Below are positions 47,324 to 56,037 of a DNA stretch of 64,000 nucleotides, piece after piece (position 1 is the first letter of the stretch; each line of letters opens with the position of its first letter). The stretch comes from Curtobacterium sp. VKM Ac-2865 (GTDB lineage: Bacteria > Actinomycetota > Actinomycetes > Actinomycetales > Microbacteriaceae), in the NCBI RefSeq assembly GCF_015350905.1, contig NZ_JADKRZ010000001.1, forward strand, positions 558,001-622,000, read 5' to 3'. Below the pieces are notes generated by a model. It ran no database searches and was not told the DNA's origin. It saw only the letters and a program-made list of their open reading frames with translations. A program made the translations under genes and the position numbers.

Positions 47324-48913
47324 CTACTCCCGATCGCCCTGCCGGAGCAGCCGGGTCTCCTCGGCGTCGTACTCGGCACGGACCTGGCGGAGCACGAGGT
47401 CGTCGATGTCGCCGTCGTCGCGCATCTTGATCACCCTCGCCGACTTCAGCCGCACGAGCGCGAGTTCGAGCTCCACCGCGGCGCCCCGCTGCTGCAGGAG
47501 CGGGTGGTCGTCGTCGTCGCTCTGCTCGGCGCGCACGAGGGCGAGGTGGCCCTCGTACTCGTCCTGGATGCGCTGCACGACCTCGGCGTCCGCGCCCGAC
47601 CGCTTGGCCAGACGAGGCAGGGCGTCGAGCGCTTCCTCGATCGCCAGACGCTCGGCTCGGCGGCGTTCCTCCACCACCTCGCCGCTGCCGTCGAAGTCCG
47701 CCCACCGCACCACCGCGGGCAGCACGAGCGACTGCGCGACGATCGTCACGACGACCACCCCGGCGACCACGAAGACGATGAGGTCGCGGTCGGGGAACGC
47801 GCCGCCGCCCTCGACCATGCGCGGCACGGCGACGGCGGCCGCGAGCGAGACAGCGCCGCGGAATCCCGTGAAGCCGCTCACCACGCGGTCGCGGTACCCT
47901 TCGCGCGGACTGCCACCGGTGCGCAGGGTCACGAGTCGGATGGTGCCCCACGACAGGTTCAGGAACGCGAAGCGGAGAACGACGACCGCGAGCGACACCA
48001 GCCCGATCATGCCGAGGCCGACCAGGAGCTCGCGGGCCTCGAGTTCCCGGATGGCGATCGTGGCCTCGATCCCGACGAGCACGAACAGGGCGCCGTTGAG
48101 CAGGAACGTGGCGAACGACCAGAACGAGCGCACCTGCTGGCGGGTCTCCGCGCGGTCGAGCTTCGGGGCGACCTGGCTGACGACGAGCCCGGCCACGACG
48201 ACCGCGAGCACGCCGGAGGCCCCGATCGCCTCGGCCGCGAGGAACGCGACGAACGGCACGAGCAGCGTCAGCATGTTCTCGAGGATCACCGCCGACACCC
48301 GGCGCAGCACCAGCATCCCGAGCCAGGACACCAGCAGCCCCGCCGCGATGCCCCCGACGTAGGAGAGCAGCAGCATACCGGAGACGTTCCAGACCGTGAG
48401 CGTCTGCTCCCCCGCGGTCACCGCGACCGCGATGCCGTAGATCACGAGCGTCGTGCCGTCGTTCACCAGGCTCTCCGCACGGAGCACCGTGGTGTTCCGC
48501 CGGGGCAAGGACCGCGTCAACGCACCGACGGCGGTGGCGTCGGTCGGGGCGACGGCAGCGCCGAGCACCCACGCCGGTCCCCACGGCATGCCGAGCAGGT
48601 GCAGCAGCGTGGCCACCCCGCCGGCCGTCAGCACGACGAGCAGCGTCCCCATGAGCAGGATGCCGCGGAAGTTCGCGCGGATCTCCCGGAGCGAGATCGT
48701 CAGGCTCTCCCAGTAGAGCAGCGCGGGCAGGAACAGCAGCAGGACGGCGTCGGCCGGCAGCTCGAGCTCCCCGAAGACGGGGATGAACGCGATGCCGGCG
48801 CCGAAGGCGAGCAGCAGGACGGGCGGTGCGATCCGCAGGCGTCCGGAGACCGCCGTGGCGACGGCGATCGCCGTGGCGAGCACGACGACGAGTTCGGGTG
48901 CGATGAGTTCCAT
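47324..48913 (-). CDS. CPA1-family Na+/H+ antiporter
   Basis: Cation:proton antiporter, 529 aa. The first 400 residues hold about 12 spans with family motifs: LLFLPALLYWESLTISLREIR, VLGAAVAPTDATAVGAL (the transport-site region with the Asp of PTDA), LRAESLVNDGTTLVIYG (conserved Glu-Ser and Asn-Asp pair), and FTGFRGAVSLAAAVAVP. The C-terminal 120 residues are a charged helical cytosolic regulator. ATG 48913 and GTG 48922 are both possible starts. The 117 bases after its stop (47207-47323) contain only GC-rich palindromic words. Divergent from the MFS gene. Confidence 0.93.
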   Translation of the reverse strand: MELIAPELVVVLATAIAVATAVSGRLRIAPPVLLLAFGAGIAFIPVFGELELPADAVLLLFLPALLYWESLTISLREIRANFRGILLMGTLLVVLTAGGVATLLHLLGMPWGPAWVLGAAVAPTDATAVGALTRSLPRRNTTVLRAESLVNDGTTLVIYGIAVAVTAGEQTLTVWNVSGMLLLSYVGGIAAGLLVSWLGMLVLRRVSAVILENMLTLLVPFVAFLAAEAIGASGVLAVVVAGLVVSQVAPKLDRAETRQQVRSFWSFATFLLNGALFVLVGIEATIAIRELEARELLVGLGMIGLVSLAVVVLRFAFLNLSWGTIRLVTLRTGGSPREGYRDRVVSGFTGFRGAVSLAAAVAVPRMVEGGGAFPDRDLIVFVVAGVVVVTIVAQSLVLPAVVRWADFDGSGEVVEERRRAERLAIEEALDALPRLAKRSGADAEVVQRIQDEYEGHLALVRAEQSDDDDHPLLQQRGAAVELELALVRLKSARVIKMRDDGDIDDLVLRQVRAEYDAEETRLLRQGDRE

Positions 48914-49048
48914 GGGTGTCACAGCCTGACATGGCGTCGATGTGGGCGGTGCCGGGAAGTGCGCACCTGTGGAGAGTCAGCGCGACGAGGTGCCCTGTGC
49001 ATTCCACACCCGGGCGCGCGCACCGCACCGACCTGCCAGAGTGGAGGT

Positions 49049-50278
49049 GTGGGAACCGCAACGGCGCCGCTGCCGACCCGACGTCACCGCGTGGCACTCT
49101 TCGCCACGTCCACCATGACCGGGTTCGGGATCGCGTCCTGGATCACCCGCACGCCGGCCGTCCGCGACGACCTCGGCGCCTCGCTCGAGGCGATGGGCCT
49201 CGTCCTCTTCGGCCTCTCCGTCGGCTCGATGATCGGCATCCTCGGCGCCGGCGCGCTCATCCGCCGCGTCGGGACCCGACCGCTCGTGCTGCTCGGCGGC
49301 GCACTGCCCGTGATCGGTGTCCTGCTGGTCGGGCTCACGGCCCCGGCGCAGCTGCCCGCCGGGGTCTGGATCGGCCTGTTCCTCGTCGGGTTCGGTGCCG
49401 GGGTCGCCGAGATCGGCCTGAACGTCGAGGCCGCCGCCGTCGAACGGGTCATCGAGCGACCGGTCGTACCGGTCCTGCACGCGTGCTTCAGCCTCGGCAC
49501 CGTCGCCGGCGGACTCGTCGGCATCGCGATGACCGCGGCCCGGGTCCCCGTCGTGGTGCACCTGCCCGTGGCCGCCGTCGTGATGGCCGCGCTCGCCCTG
49601 GTCGCCGCGCTGAACCTCCGCCCGATGCCCCGGTCCGACCCGGCCGCGGCTGCCAGCGCTGCGGCCGCCGACTCCGGCATCCCCGCCAGCACTGCGACCG
49701 CCCGCCGACGCTCGGTGATCACCGTGCAGCTGCTGCTCCTCGCCGTCATCACCCTCGCGATGGCCTTCGCCGAGGGCGCCGCCAGCGACTGGCTCCCCCT
49801 CCTCATGACGAGCGACCACGACGCACCCGAGGTCCTGGGGTCCCTCGTCTTCACCGGCTTCGCCCTCGCCATGCTCGTCGGCCGCTCCGCCGGCACCCCG
49901 CTCGTCACCCGGTTCGGTCGAGCGACGGTCGTCCGTACGTGCGCGGTCGTCGGCGCCGTGGGCGTCGTGGCCGTCGTGCTCTCGCCGTCCCCGGTCGTGA
50001 CCGCCGCGGCCGCTGTCGTGTGGGGCCTCGGCATCGCGCTCGGGTTCCCGCTCGCCGTGTCGGCCGCCGGTGACCACCCCACCGACGGCGACCGCCGGGT
50101 GTCCGTCGTCGCGACCGCCGGCTACGTCGCGTTCCTGGTCGGGCCGCCCGCACTCGGCTTCCTCGGCGAGCACCTCGGCCTGCGGATCGCGATGCTCGTC
50201 CCGCTGGCGCTCCTCGTCGTCACCGTCGTCATCGCCTCGGCAGCCGGTCGACAGACGCCGGCACCCAGCACCACCTGA
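49049..50278 (+). CDS. MFS transporter
   Basis: Major facilitator with 12 predicted spans, 409 aa. Landmarks: GFGIASWITRTPAVRDDLGASLEAMGLVLFGLSVGSMIGILGAGALIRRVGTRPLVLLGG, where the loop GALIRRVGTRP is motif A. A central loop (about 185-215) is Ala-rich. The second half begins LLLLAVITLAMAFAEGAASDWLPLLM, recalling the YbjJ-like/fucose permease branch. Substrate unknown. GTG 49049 has GGAGG unusually close (1 base), and a later ATG at MTGFGI is less likely because it removes the first helix start. A 22-bp perfect hairpin follows. Confidence 0.88.
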   Translation: MGTATAPLPTRRHRVALFATSTMTGFGIASWITRTPAVRDDLGASLEAMGLVLFGLSVGSMIGILGAGALIRRVGTRPLVLLGGALPVIGVLLVGLTAPAQLPAGVWIGLFLVGFGAGVAEIGLNVEAAAVERVIERPVVPVLHACFSLGTVAGGLVGIAMTAARVPVVVHLPVAAVVMAALALVAALNLRPMPRSDPAAAASAAAADSGIPASTATARRRSVITVQLLLLAVITLAMAFAEGAASDWLPLLMTSDHDAPEVLGSLVFTGFALAMLVGRSAGTPLVTRFGRATVVRTCAVVGAVGVVAVVLSPSPVVTAAAAVVWGLGIALGFPLAVSAAGDHPTDGDRRVSVVATAGYVAFLVGPPALGFLGEHLGLRIAMLVPLALLVVTVVIASAAGRQTPAPSTT

Positions 50279-50312
50279 CGCACCGGCGTCTCGCCGCTGC
50301 GACGCGGCAGCA

Positions 50313-50360
50313 GACGGACTGGAGGCCCGGTGCCAGCTGGCACCGGGCCTCCAGTCCGTC
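50313..50360. terminator. 22-bp perfect hairpin, GGAGGC family
   Basis: GACGGACTGGAGGCCCGGTGCC and its complement around loop AGCT, between the convergent MFS and small gene stops. It can end transcription from both sides. Shares the outer arm CGGACTGGAGGC with 55964-56008. Confidence 0.85.
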
Positions 50361-50361
50361 A

Positions 50362-50613
50362 TCAGTCGGCGTGCGCCGGGGGCGACCTCGCCCACCGTCC
50401 GACCCACGAGCGGACGTCCCGCCGCGGCCGGCCCACCGACCGCACCGGCCACCGGAGCCGGCCGTCGACCGGACGGTTCCGGTCGGGCAGGACTGCCGTG
50501 GTCGTCGTCAGGACCAGCCCGCGGACGACGTCCGCGAACATCGCGTCGACGACCACGGCCTCCGCGTCGTGGATCGCTGCGTCCGGTGCCTCCACCGAGG
50601 CAACGAGTTCCAC
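50362..50613 (-). CDS. Small unrecognised protein after hsp20, 83 aa
   Basis: GTG 50613 with GGAAGG upstream, 20 bases after the Hsp20 stop, ends 2 bases before the shared terminator. N-terminal half acidic/hydrophobic (VELVASVEAPDAAIHDAEAVVVDAMFADVVRGLVLTTT), C-terminal half strongly basic and Trp-rich (RLRWPVRSVGRPRRDVRSWVGRWARS). Not recognised. Position suggests a stress-induced partner or a spurious extension of the hsp20 transcript; the ribosome site favours the first. Confidence 0.5.
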   Translation of the reverse strand: MELVASVEAPDAAIHDAEAVVVDAMFADVVRGLVLTTTTAVLPDRNRPVDGRLRWPVRSVGRPRRDVRSWVGRWARSPPAHAD

Positions 50614-50633
50614 CGCAGTGCCTTCCGGGTGCC

Positions 50634-51062
50634 TCAGCCGGCGATGGCCTGCTGGTCGGACGGGACGCCGCTCGTGATCGCGATCTTCCGGGGCTTCGCC
50701 TTCGGGGTGACGGGGATCACGAGGGACAGCACGCCGTTGTCGTAGTGTGCCGAGATGGCCTCGGAGTCGACGCCCTCGCCGAGACTGAACTGCCGCAGGT
50801 ACGACCCGTGCGGGCGCTCCTGCAGCAGCCAGCCGCTGCCGGACCGCTCCGGGGCGCTGCGCTCGGCGCGGATGGTGAGGAGCTGGCCGTCCACGTTGAC
50901 GTCGACCGAACCCGGGTCGATGCCGGGCAGGTCGGCGTTGAGGACGTACTGGTCGCCATCGCGGTGCAGGTCGACGGGCATCGGCTTGAGGCTCTGACGG
51001 CCGCCGAGCAGCGCTCCCGTCAGACGGTCCAGCTCGGTGAAAGGATCGAACGTCATGGTCAT
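50634..51062 (-). CDS. Hsp20/alpha-crystallin family small heat shock protein
   Basis: ATP-independent holdase chaperone, 142 aa. Alpha-crystallin domain from about residue 28 to 125: YVLNADLPGIDPGSVDVNVDGQLLTIRAER, the LQERPHGSYLRQFSLGEGVDSEAISAHYDNGVLSLVIPV strand set with the A-x-x-x-N-G-V-L motif, then a short C-terminal tail (PKAKPRKIAI) with the I-x-I-type dimer-binding motif. ATG 51062 has AAGGGGA upstream. No CIRCE or HAIR element was evident in the 147 bases before it. Confidence 0.93.
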   Translation of the reverse strand: MTMTFDPFTELDRLTGALLGGRQSLKPMPVDLHRDGDQYVLNADLPGIDPGSVDVNVDGQLLTIRAERSAPERSGSGWLLQERPHGSYLRQFSLGEGVDSEAISAHYDNGVLSLVIPVTPKAKPRKIAITSGVPSDQQAIAG

Positions 51063-51209
51063 GTGAGAGTCCCCTTTCGGTGTCGAGGTGTCCGGCCCTG
51101 GACGACGGATCTGCCGTCATCGTAGGACTGCTCCGGACCGTGTTCCTCAGGGCTCCCTGCGAGGTCCCTTCGTGATCGCTCGGAGCTCCCGCCGGCGCTG
51201 CTCCGGCGC

Positions 51210-52373
51210 TCAGGACTCCTCGTGGGGGTACTCGGCCGCGCGTCCCTGGAACGCCAGGATCGCCTCGTTGCGGACGGTGCCGTCCTCGATCTCGATCGCG
51301 CGGCGGAGCGGCTCGCACTCCTGCCAGGACGCGCGGCCCTCCATGACCGGCCGGAGGAACGGCAGCAGCGCCTCGCTGATCTCCCACGTCGCCGAGTTCC
51401 AGAGCAGCGAGGGGCTGTGGTCGACGGCGTAGTAGTTGGTCCACTCCCCCACGGTCACCAGCGGCTCCTCGAACGAGGTCGCGCGTGCCCAGTCGAAGCC
51501 CATGCCGGGGTCGATCGAGACGTCGACGACCAGGCTGCCGGGACGGAACGCCCCGAGGTCGACCTCGCGCAGGTACGTCAGGGGCGCGTTCGGGTCCTGC
51601 AGCGTGCAGTTCACGACGATGTCGTGGTCGGCGAGGTACGGCGCGAGTGCGACCGGCCCGTCCGGGGTGTCGACCGTGCTGGCGTAGGGGGCCTCGGGGT
51701 CGTGCTCGAAGTGCAGCATGTCCACGGACGGGATCGGGGACCCCACCGCGGCGATGTCCCGGTTCGTCAGGACGCGCACGTCGTGGACCCCGTGGGCGTT
51801 CAGCGCGGTGACGGCGCCGCGGGCCGTGGCGCCGAAGCCGATCACCACGGCGGAGAGCCGACGGCCGTAGTCGCCCGTCGACCCGCAGAGCTGCATCGCG
51901 TGGATGACCGAGCAGTACCCGGCGAGCTCGTTGTTCTTGTGGAAGACGTGCAGCCCGAAGCCGCCGTCGGCACGCCAGTGGTTCATGGCCTCCCAGGCGA
52001 TGAGCGTCAGGCGCTTGTCGATGGCGAGCTGCGTCAACGCCCGGTCCTGCACGCAGTGCGGCCACCCCCACAGCACCTGGCCGTCGCGCAGGTCCTCGAG
52101 GTCGGCGGCGAGCGGCTTCGGGAGCAGGACGACGTCGGCTGCGGCGATGACCTCGGCGCGGTCGGCCATCGCACCGACGAGCGGCTCGATCTGGTCGTCG
52201 GGCACACCGAACCGCAGCCCGTACCCACGCTCCAGCACCATCGCGGCGCGCAGGTCCGGGTCGATCCGGCTGATGTGCGCCGGGTGGACGGGGAGTCGCC
52301 ACTCGTCGGCCTTGGCGGAGTGCGCCAGGACCCCGAGGCGGAGCAGCGGCGTTGCGGTTCCTGCAGTGGTCAT
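51210..52373 (-). CDS. N5-(carboxyethyl)ornithine synthase-like dehydrogenase
   Basis: 387-aa NADP-dependent enzyme of the alanine dehydrogenase/PNT fold, resembling N5-(carboxyethyl)ornithine synthase, which reductively condenses ornithine or lysine with pyruvate. Visible: N-terminal LRLGVLAHSAKADEWRLPVHPAHI with the substrate Arg/Lys region, VVLLPKPLAADLEDLRDGQVLWGWPHC, NNELAGYCSVIHAMQLCG, the nucleotide-binding GFGATARGAVTAL, and VDVSIDPGMGFDWA. Ends 147 bases before hsp20. Start ATG 52373, weak ribosome site. Specific reaction is inferred from overall pattern; saccharopine- or alanine dehydrogenase relatives are the alternative. Confidence 0.82.
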   Translation of the reverse strand: MTTAGTATPLLRLGVLAHSAKADEWRLPVHPAHISRIDPDLRAAMVLERGYGLRFGVPDDQIEPLVGAMADRAEVIAAADVVLLPKPLAADLEDLRDGQVLWGWPHCVQDRALTQLAIDKRLTLIAWEAMNHWRADGGFGLHVFHKNNELAGYCSVIHAMQLCGSTGDYGRRLSAVVIGFGATARGAVTALNAHGVHDVRVLTNRDIAAVGSPIPSVDMLHFEHDPEAPYASTVDTPDGPVALAPYLADHDIVVNCTLQDPNAPLTYLREVDLGAFRPGSLVVDVSIDPGMGFDWARATSFEEPLVTVGEWTNYYAVDHSPSLLWNSATWEISEALLPFLRPVMEGRASWQECEPLRRAIEIEDGTVRNEAILAFQGRAAEYPHEES

Positions 52374-52472
52374 GGGGCGACCTTACGGGGCGTGCCGACC
52401 CGCCGATCACACATCAGATCTCATACTCGCGGGGGAGGCAGTGGACGGACGACCTGTCCTACCGTGGCGGGC

Positions 52473-53405
52473 GTGATCGAAGTCGACCATCTCACCAAAC
52501 GTTACGGTCCCAAGCTCGCCGTCGACGACGTCTCGTTCGTCGTGCGGCCGGGCAGCGTGACCGGCTTCCTCGGCCCCAACGGCGCCGGGAAGTCCACCAC
52601 GATGCGCATGATCATGGGACTGGACCGGCCCACCGCCGGCACCGCGACCGTGAACGGGAAGCCGTACACGGCCTTCCGTGACCCGCTCCGGCAGGTCGGC
52701 GCCCTGCTCGAGGCCAAGGCGGTGCACTCCGGCCGCAGCGCGTACAACCACCTGCTCTCGCTCGCGGCCACCCACGGCATCCCGAAGTCCCGCGTGCACG
52801 AGGTCATCGACATGACCGGGCTCGACTCCGTCGCCCGCAAGCGCGTCGGGGGCTTCTCGCTCGGCATGGGCCAGCGCCTCGGGATCGCCGCGGCACTGCT
52901 CGGTGACCCGAAGACCCTGATCCTCGACGAGCCGGTGAACGGCCTCGACCCCGACGGCGTGCTGTGGGTCAGGCAGCTCGCCCGACGGATGGCCGCAGAC
53001 GGCCGCACGGTCTTCCTCTCCAGCCACCTGATGAGCGAGATGGCCCAGACCGCCGACCGCGTGGTCGTCCTCGGCCGCGGCAAGGTGCTGGCGGACGCCC
53101 CCATCGCCGAGTTCGTCGCCGGTGGCGGCTCGCCCGACGGCCAGGGCGGTGGCAGCCGCGTGGTCGTGCGCACCCCGTCCCCCGACCAGCTCTTCGCCGC
53201 GATCGGTCAGGCCGCCACCGCGGTCACCCCGCGCGACGACGGCTCGTTCCTCGTGGTCGGTCCGGACGCCCCGACGGTCGGCACCATCGCCGCCCAGGCC
53301 GGTGTCGTGCTGCACGAGCTCACCCCGATGGGCGCGAGCCTGGAAGAGGCGTACATGGCCCTCACCCGCGACGACGTCGAGTACCGATCGGAGGGCGTCC
53401 GATGA
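52473..53405 (+). CDS. ABC transporter ATP-binding protein (exporter type)
   Basis: ATPase of an ABC-2 type exporter, 310 aa. Walker A GFLGPNGAGKSTTM, Q-loop region GALLEAKAVH, signature FSLGMGQRLGIAAALLG (SLGMGQ variant common in this family), Walker B LILDEPVNGLDPDG, switch SSHLMSEM. The C-terminal 70 residues are the DUF4162-like extension. GTG 52473 appears leaderless with TACCGT at -12. It overlaps the permease ATG by 4 bases. Likely two-component drug, lantibiotic-type or lipid exporter; substrate unknown. Confidence 0.93.
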   Translation: MIEVDHLTKRYGPKLAVDDVSFVVRPGSVTGFLGPNGAGKSTTMRMIMGLDRPTAGTATVNGKPYTAFRDPLRQVGALLEAKAVHSGRSAYNHLLSLAATHGIPKSRVHEVIDMTGLDSVARKRVGGFSLGMGQRLGIAAALLGDPKTLILDEPVNGLDPDGVLWVRQLARRMAADGRTVFLSSHLMSEMAQTADRVVVLGRGKVLADAPIAEFVAGGGSPDGQGGGSRVVVRTPSPDQLFAAIGQAATAVTPRDDGSFLVVGPDAPTVGTIAAQAGVVLHELTPMGASLEEAYMALTRDDVEYRSEGVR

Positions 53406-54274
53406 GCGCGCCGAACACCGCCCCCGCCCAGCAGCACCGGCACCGCGAGGCCGCCGTGCCGGACAGCGTCGGCTTGAGCTTCCCGCGCCTGGTGCGCAGC
53501 GAGTGGATCAAGCTCCGCAGCATCCGCTCCACCGTCTGGTGCTACGCCATCCTGGTGCTGCTGACGATCGCGATGGCCGTGCTCCTCGGCGCCGTCATCG
53601 ACCAGGGCGCGGGGCAGCTGCCGCAGGACGCCGTCAACGGCGGCTTCGTCAACATCAACACCGTGAGCGTCTCCCTGACGGCGCTCGTCGTCGGCGTGCT
53701 CGGGGTGCTCATCATCTCGGGTGAGTACGCCACCGGCCAGGTCCGCTCGACGTTCACGGCCGACCCTGGCCGCATCGGTGTGGTCCTCGCCAAGGCGTTC
53801 GTCCTGGCGCTCGCGACCTTCGTCGTCAGCGTCGTGTCGACCGGGATCGGTGTCGCGATCTCCGCCGGACTGCAGGTCAGCAAGGACATCCACCCGGAGT
53901 TCAGCGACCCGGCCGTGTGGATGCCGATCCTCGGCGCCTCCGTCTACGTGACGCTGGTGGCGCTCTTCGCCTACGGCATCGGCCTGCTGGTCCGGTCGAG
54001 CGCCGGCGGCATCGCCATCACGCTCGGGATCTTCCTGGTGCTCCCGGTGATCCTGTCGGTCTTCGGACAGCTGACCGAGGCGCAGTGGGTCACCGACCTC
54101 GCGCGGTTCCTGCCCTCCGCCGCGGGTGCCGAGCTCTACACGTACGCCTACGACGGCGCCGGCTCACAGCCGGGTGTGGTGCTGAACGGCTGGGGCGGCT
54201 TCGCCGTCCTGGCAGGTGAGGTCGTCGTCATCGGCGCGATCGCCATGGCGGCGGCGCGCAGGCGCGACGTCTGA
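53402..54274 (+). CDS. ABC-2 type transporter permease
   Basis: Membrane subunit, 290 aa, six spans: STVWCYAILVLLTIAMAVLLGAVI, VSVSLTALVVGVLGVLIIS, then the coupling segment GEYATGQVRSTFTADPGR, followed by VVLAKAFVLALATFVVSVVSTGIGVAI, ILGASVYVTLVALFAYGIGLLVRS, GIAITLGIFLVLPVILSVFG and a final span. The GEYATGQVRSTF stretch is typical of ABC-2 permeases of actinobacteria. Co-translated with the ATPase. A GGAGGC-family hairpin follows 14 bases after the stop. Confidence 0.92.
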   Translation: MSAPNTAPAQQHRHREAAVPDSVGLSFPRLVRSEWIKLRSIRSTVWCYAILVLLTIAMAVLLGAVIDQGAGQLPQDAVNGGFVNINTVSVSLTALVVGVLGVLIISGEYATGQVRSTFTADPGRIGVVLAKAFVLALATFVVSVVSTGIGVAISAGLQVSKDIHPEFSDPAVWMPILGASVYVTLVALFAYGIGLLVRSSAGGIAITLGIFLVLPVILSVFGQLTEAQWVTDLARFLPSAAGAELYTYAYDGAGSQPGVVLNGWGGFAVLAGEVVVIGAIAMAAARRRDV

Positions 54275-54287
54275 CCCCACCACCACC

Positions 54288-54332
54288 CGAACGGGAGGCC
54301 CACCACCGGTCCGGTGGTGAGCCTCCCGTTCG
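54288..54332 (+). terminator. GGAGGC-family hairpin after ABC permease
   Basis: CGAACGGGAGGC pairs with GCCTCCCGTTCG, then a C/A mismatch and an inner CACCACC/GGTGGTG stem with loop GGTCC. Good position for ending the ABC operon before the alpha-galactosidase. Confidence 0.8.
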
Positions 54333-54403
54333 TCGTCTGGTCCAGGCCCTACGCTCGTCGGCGGGTCGCGGACCGCGCCCCCCGACGACCGAGGACGTAC
54401 GCC

Positions 54404-55951
54404 ATGCCCCGATCACTCCGCTTCGACGGAACGACCATCGCCGACGCGGACGGACTCGACGCGGCTGCACTCGAAGGGGATCGGCTCGACGCCACCGCGC
54501 ACGGCTGGCTCGTCGGCTCCGGCCCGGTGACCATCGCGCTCGACACCGAGGTCACGGACTTCCACCGCCAGGGGTGGACCTCGTGGTCGCCCTCGGGCTG
54601 GGCCCCGCTCGACGAGAGCCCCCTGCGGATCTGGGGCGACGACGAACGACGCCAGACCGCCGACGACGCCGCCAACGACACGCCGGACCGCCACGAGGGC
54701 AACGGCGTCGGCGCCGTCCGCCTGGCCGACGGCCGCGTGCTGCTCCTCGGCGCGCTCGGCCTCGGGACCCCGCGGGTCGGGGCGGCGCACGCCGAGCTCA
54801 GCGGCACCGTCGAGCACGACGACGGATCCGGGTGGTTCCTCGGCCTGGGATCCGAGGAGACGGTCTTCGCCCGGTACGCGGAGCTGCTCCGGGAACGCCT
54901 CGGCACCCCGACCGCTCCCCCGGTCTCGACGCTCTGGTGCAGCTGGTACTCGTACTTCGAGGACATCGACGAACAGCTGATCACGACGGCCGTCGACGAC
55001 CTCGGCACGCTGCCGATCGACGTCGTGCAGGTGGACGACGGGTGGGAGACGATCGTCGGCGACTGGCTGCCGAACGACGAGTTCCCGTCCGGCATGGAGG
55101 CCCTCGCCGCGCGCCTGGCCGCCCGGGGGTCGCGTCCAGGACTCTGGCTCGCTCCCCTGATCTGTCTGCCCGGATCGCGGACGGCCACCGAGCACCCGGA
55201 GTGGCTGGTGCAGGACCCGTCCGGCGGCCCGCTCGTCGCCGGACACAACTGGGACTCGCACTACTTCGCCCTCGACACGACCCGCCCCGACGTGCAGGAG
55301 CACCTCGCCACGGTGATCCGCCGGGTGGTCGGCTGGGGCTTCCGGTACCTCAAGCTCGACTTCATGTACGCCGGCGCCCTGCGTGGCGTCCGGCACCAGG
55401 ACCTGCCCCGTGAGCGCGTCTGGCGTGACGCCGTCGAGCTGATCCGCGCGGCCGCCGGCCCCGACGTGTACCTGCTCGGCTGCGGTGTGCCGATGCTGCC
55501 GTCGGTCGGGGTCTTCGACGGCGTGCGTGTCGGACCGGACACGGCGTCGGACTGGACGTACCCGGCGTGCGTCGCCGACCCGAGCCACGAGGGCGGGCTG
55601 AACGGCGTCGCCGCATCGGTACCGCGGCTCTGGATGCGCGACCTGTACCAGGTCGACCCCGACGTCGCGTACTTCCGCTCCCGCGAGACCACCCTGACGT
55701 CGGAGCAGCGACAGACCATCGCGGACCTCGCCGTCGTGTCCGGCTTCCGCTCCACCTCCGACCCCGTCGCGTGGCTCGACGCCCCGGAGCGGGAGGCCAT
55801 GGCGCGCTTCCTCCAGCAGGACCCCGTCGTCGAACGACTCGGGGACGAGAAGTTCCTGGTGGACGGCCGGACGGTGGACTTCGGGCCGGCGGTGCGCGAA
55901 GCGCGCGCCGGTCGCGAGCGGCTGACCGAGGCGGGGTCGCGCGCCGTCTGA
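54404..55951 (+). CDS. GH36-type alpha-galactosidase
   Basis: Glycoside hydrolase of clan GH-D, 515 aa, cytoplasmic (no signal peptide). The N-terminal beta domain (about 1-170) precedes a TIM barrel. TLWCSWYSYFEDI and VVQVDDGWETIVGDW are the barrel entrance motifs, LWLAPLICLPGS follows, LKLDFMYAG near residue 317 carries the expected nucleophile Asp, and GVRVGPDTASDW near residue 377 the acid/base Asp. ATG 54404 has GAGGA upstream. It probably cleaves raffinose-type galactosides imported elsewhere; there is no transporter next to it. Ends with a 20-bp hairpin. Confidence 0.9.
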   Translation: MPRSLRFDGTTIADADGLDAAALEGDRLDATAHGWLVGSGPVTIALDTEVTDFHRQGWTSWSPSGWAPLDESPLRIWGDDERRQTADDAANDTPDRHEGNGVGAVRLADGRVLLLGALGLGTPRVGAAHAELSGTVEHDDGSGWFLGLGSEETVFARYAELLRERLGTPTAPPVSTLWCSWYSYFEDIDEQLITTAVDDLGTLPIDVVQVDDGWETIVGDWLPNDEFPSGMEALAARLAARGSRPGLWLAPLICLPGSRTATEHPEWLVQDPSGGPLVAGHNWDSHYFALDTTRPDVQEHLATVIRRVVGWGFRYLKLDFMYAGALRGVRHQDLPRERVWRDAVELIRAAAGPDVYLLGCGVPMLPSVGVFDGVRVGPDTASDWTYPACVADPSHEGGLNGVAASVPRLWMRDLYQVDPDVAYFRSRETTLTSEQRQTIADLAVVSGFRSTSDPVAWLDAPEREAMARFLQQDPVVERLGDEKFLVDGRTVDFGPAVREARAGRERLTEAGSRAV

Positions 55952-55963
55952 GGCGACCAGGTC

Positions 55964-56008
55964 CGGACTGGAGGCTCGGTGCCGGTCCGGCACCGAGCCT
56001 CCAGTCCG
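55964..56008. terminator. 20-bp perfect hairpin, GGAGGC family
   Basis: CGGACTGGAGGCTCGGTGCC and its complement around loop GGTCC, between the convergent alpha-galactosidase and arsenate-reductase-like genes. Outer arm shared with 50313-50360. Confidence 0.85.
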
Positions 56009-56037
56009 TTGTGGCGTGCGTCGGCGGCGGCGACCGG

